From assembly GCA_025362395.1 (NCBI GenBank), contig JANYGK010000078.1, forward strand, positions 1 through 64,000: a stretch of 64,000 nucleotides of DNA, read 5' to 3'. Positions 62,709-64,000 of the stretch are shown piece by piece. A program made the position numbers and the translations under genes. The notes beneath the pieces were generated by a model. That model had not been told where the DNA came from and did no database searches. It worked only from the letters and a program-made list of their open reading frames with translations. The stretch is from Bacteroidota bacterium. Its GTDB lineage: Bacteria > Bacteroidota > Bacteroidia > B-17B0 > Aurantibacillaceae. The stretch's first letter is position 1. Each line of letters opens with the position of its first letter.

Positions 62709-62935
62709 AGGAGGCTGCGACAGAGCGTATCTTTTCAATGATTAAAATGTATGACTAAAACGTTAATACATTAAAAAACTCCGTTATTGATTTATAACTT
62801 TTTACAATCTGTATTCAAAAATAAACGTTTTGTAATATTATAAAAGGATTTATAATTGTTTTTTACGCAAAAATTTATGGATTATTAAATAAATTTGTTA
62901 ATAACCATCAAATATTTGCTTATTTGTTAAAAACT

Positions 62936-62989
62936 AAGTACTCAATAAACCTTACCACTTATATATCGATTTCCGATAAAGTACTCAAT
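62936..62989 (+). repeat. Two 11-bp direct repeats AAGTACTCAAT
   Basis: Identical copies at 62936-62946 and 62979-62989, starts 43 bp apart (about four helical turns), with a weaker echo (TAGTACCAA) right after. They lie about 230 nt before the start of the next gene. Confidence 0.5.
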
Positions 62990-63007
62990 TTATAGTACCA
63001 AATGCTA

Positions 63008-63030
63008 TTTATAACCCACCGGGTTATAAA
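63008..63030. promoter_or_regulatory. Perfect 10-bp inverted repeat
   Basis: TTTATAACCC, a 3-nt loop ACC, then GGGTTATAAA. No T-run follows, so it is an operator or RNA hairpin rather than an intrinsic terminator. Confidence 0.5.
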
Positions 63031-63214
63031 CAAATGGCAGCAAGTCTTCTCACAATAGTATTAAATACGTTAAAATTGTAGAAGGTTTTTGTAATACCAA
63101 TAGCTTAAATAATTCTAAATCTGAATATGTTTTAAAGCCGTTTCTGATTTTAATAATATAAGCCGGTCAACATCAATTATTATTAGGGGAATTAATACCA
63201 ATTATTATTTAATA

Positions 63215-64000
63215 ATGAATACTTTTCTAAAGGCCATAATAATTATCTCTGTTATTTCATTATCATTAAATAATGGCTATAGCCAATGTTCGGGTTGTAC
63301 ATCAAATATCACGCCGGGAGTTCCGGGCTATACTGTCACGAGTGGTCAAACTTTATGTTTATCAAGCGGGTTAACATACACAGGATCGCTTGTTTTAAAC
63401 GGCGGAACAATTTGTAACAGCGGTTCAATTAGTAACATAACCTTTATTTCCGGATCATTTAAAAATTACGGCACCTACAATACAAGTGATTTAAATATCT
63501 CTACCGGCGGAACTATTACGATTGAAAATTATACTAATTCAAATTTCAGGGTACGTAACTTTTCTTTTACCGGTGCTTCCGGCCGGCCTTTACTACTTAC
63601 ATCTTACAAGGGGTCCAATACAATGTTTACGAGCATCAAGCAAAATTCAGGAACTGTTGTGATGGATATAGGTAAAAGTGATCCCAATGGTAACCCGATC
63701 CAAACATCCACGCTTACGGTAAACGGTTTGTTTACAGTAAAGGGTGACGATTTTACATTAACAATGGAGCAATCCTCAAACGGCAACATAAGTAATATTT
63801 TAAGTTTGGAAGGAACGGGTGTAAAGACGGTTAATAATTACGGGACCCTAAACCTAAACAGTGATTTTAACATGGTTTCAACCGGTTCATCCGCATCGAT
63901 CGTTACACTTAACAACTATTCAGCCATAAGTATGCAAGGTTTAAATGCTAATTATAATGTAGGCCGTGTAATTATTAATAACTATTACTCTACGCCTGAT
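63215..64000 (+). CDS. Secreted beta-rich protein, 5' part (3' end outside window)
   Basis: ATG at 63215 opens a frame that has no stop to the end of the window (262 codons). The signal peptide is MNTFLKAIIIISVISLSLNN, cleavage near SQ24. The mature part begins CSGCTSNITPGVPGYTVTSG and continues with Ser/Thr/Asn/Gly-rich short strands (GSLVLNGGTICNSGSISNI, FKNYGTYNTSDLNIS, VNNYGTLNLNSDFNM, IVTLNNYSAISMQGL). This suggests a parallel beta-helix or filamentous adhesin-like fold. A T9SS sorting domain would be expected at the unseen C-terminus, but that is inference. No function can be given. Confidence 0.75.
   Translation, partial: MNTFLKAIIIISVISLSLNNGYSQCSGCTSNITPGVPGYTVTSGQTLCLSSGLTYTGSLVLNGGTICNSGSISNITFISGSFKNYGTYNTSDLNISTGGTITIENYTNSNFRVRNFSFTGASGRPLLLTSYKGSNTMFTSIKQNSGTVVMDIGKSDPNGNPIQTSTLTVNGLFTVKGDDFTLTMEQSSNGNISNILSLEGTGVKTVNNYGTLNLNSDFNMVSTGSSASIVTLNNYSAISMQGLNANYNVGRVIINNYYSTPD

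Larger units (their letters stand above)
62638..63214. other. Long AT-rich intergenic region
   Basis: 577 nt between htpG and the secreted protein gene at 63215. It holds the htpG terminator, two copies of an 11-bp direct repeat and a perfect palindrome (listed separately), and otherwise AT-rich sequence without an open frame. It is probably the regulatory region of the 63215 gene. Confidence 0.6.

Noticed and set aside
1-64000. CRISPR arrays, rRNA genes, transposases or integrases
   Set aside because: Looked for regularly spaced short repeats, rRNA signatures and recombinase motifs and found none. The only regular repeats are coding repeats in secreted proteins, and the RhuM cassette has no recombinase of its own.

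Overview
This window comes from the chromosome of a member of the Bacteroidota. The evidence is three proteins with type IX secretion (T9SS) type A sorting domains, TonB-dependent receptors with carboxypeptidase-like N-terminal domains, a DUF2723 (GT117-type) membrane protein, a PorE-like TPR/PD40/OmpA protein, tandem cox subunit III genes, and promoter elements of the Bacteroidetes type (TTG about 19 nt before TAnnTTTG). Shine-Dalgarno signals are mostly absent, as usual in this phylum. The order cannot be fixed from the sequence alone. No homology search was run; functions rest on recognised motifs and family knowledge.

Layout. 0-8 kb: the tail of a SPOR-repeat protein, an outer-membrane beta-barrel receptor, a large M16 protease, a STAS-like protein, an ECF-type sigma factor followed by what looks like a decayed folE fragment, and a DoxX-like membrane protein. 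8-13 kb: a giant secreted M43 metalloprotease with eight tandem Ig-like repeats. 13-18 kb: RsmI-like methyltransferase, RecQ, DUF2452, YdcF-like and double-thioredoxin proteins. 18-27 kb: a probable phosphate-starvation (Pho) cluster: PhoB-like regulator, PstS lipoprotein, small helical protein, SpoIIE-type phosphatase, TonB receptor, secreted T9SS protein, and a second OmpR-family regulator whose receiver has lost its phosphorylation chemistry. Most of these genes are preceded by 11-bp phased TAA(T/C)-type direct repeats resembling PhoB boxes. 27-37 kb: envelope genes (glycosyltransferase, LpxH-like phosphoesterase, AsmA, PorE-like OmpA protein, TPR protein) and trmN6.

37-46.5 kb: PBP4-type carboxypeptidase; a minus-strand run of asparaginase, ribD, EamA transporter, yigZ, a 16-residue-repeat protein and a class III aminotransferase; then a plus-strand operon yicC - small membrane protein - UbiA-type prenyltransferase - SanA-like protein. 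46.5-55 kb: cytochrome oxidase accessory and subunit genes, glutathione peroxidase, proC and the DUF2723 protein. 55-58 kb: tRNA-Gln(UUG), then a RhuM gene inside what looks like a 1.2-kb insertion at the 3' end of a helical-repeat gene, flanked by 20-bp direct repeats. 58-64 kb: fabH, a secreted protein built of nine exact 29-residue repeats, htpG, a long intergenic region, and the 5' part of another secreted beta-rich protein that runs off the window.

Most of the window is core housekeeping and envelope biology. The parts that deserve follow-up are the phased Pho-type sites with the pseudo-receiver regulator, the RhuM insertion, the folE remnant, and the repeat-rich secreted proteins.
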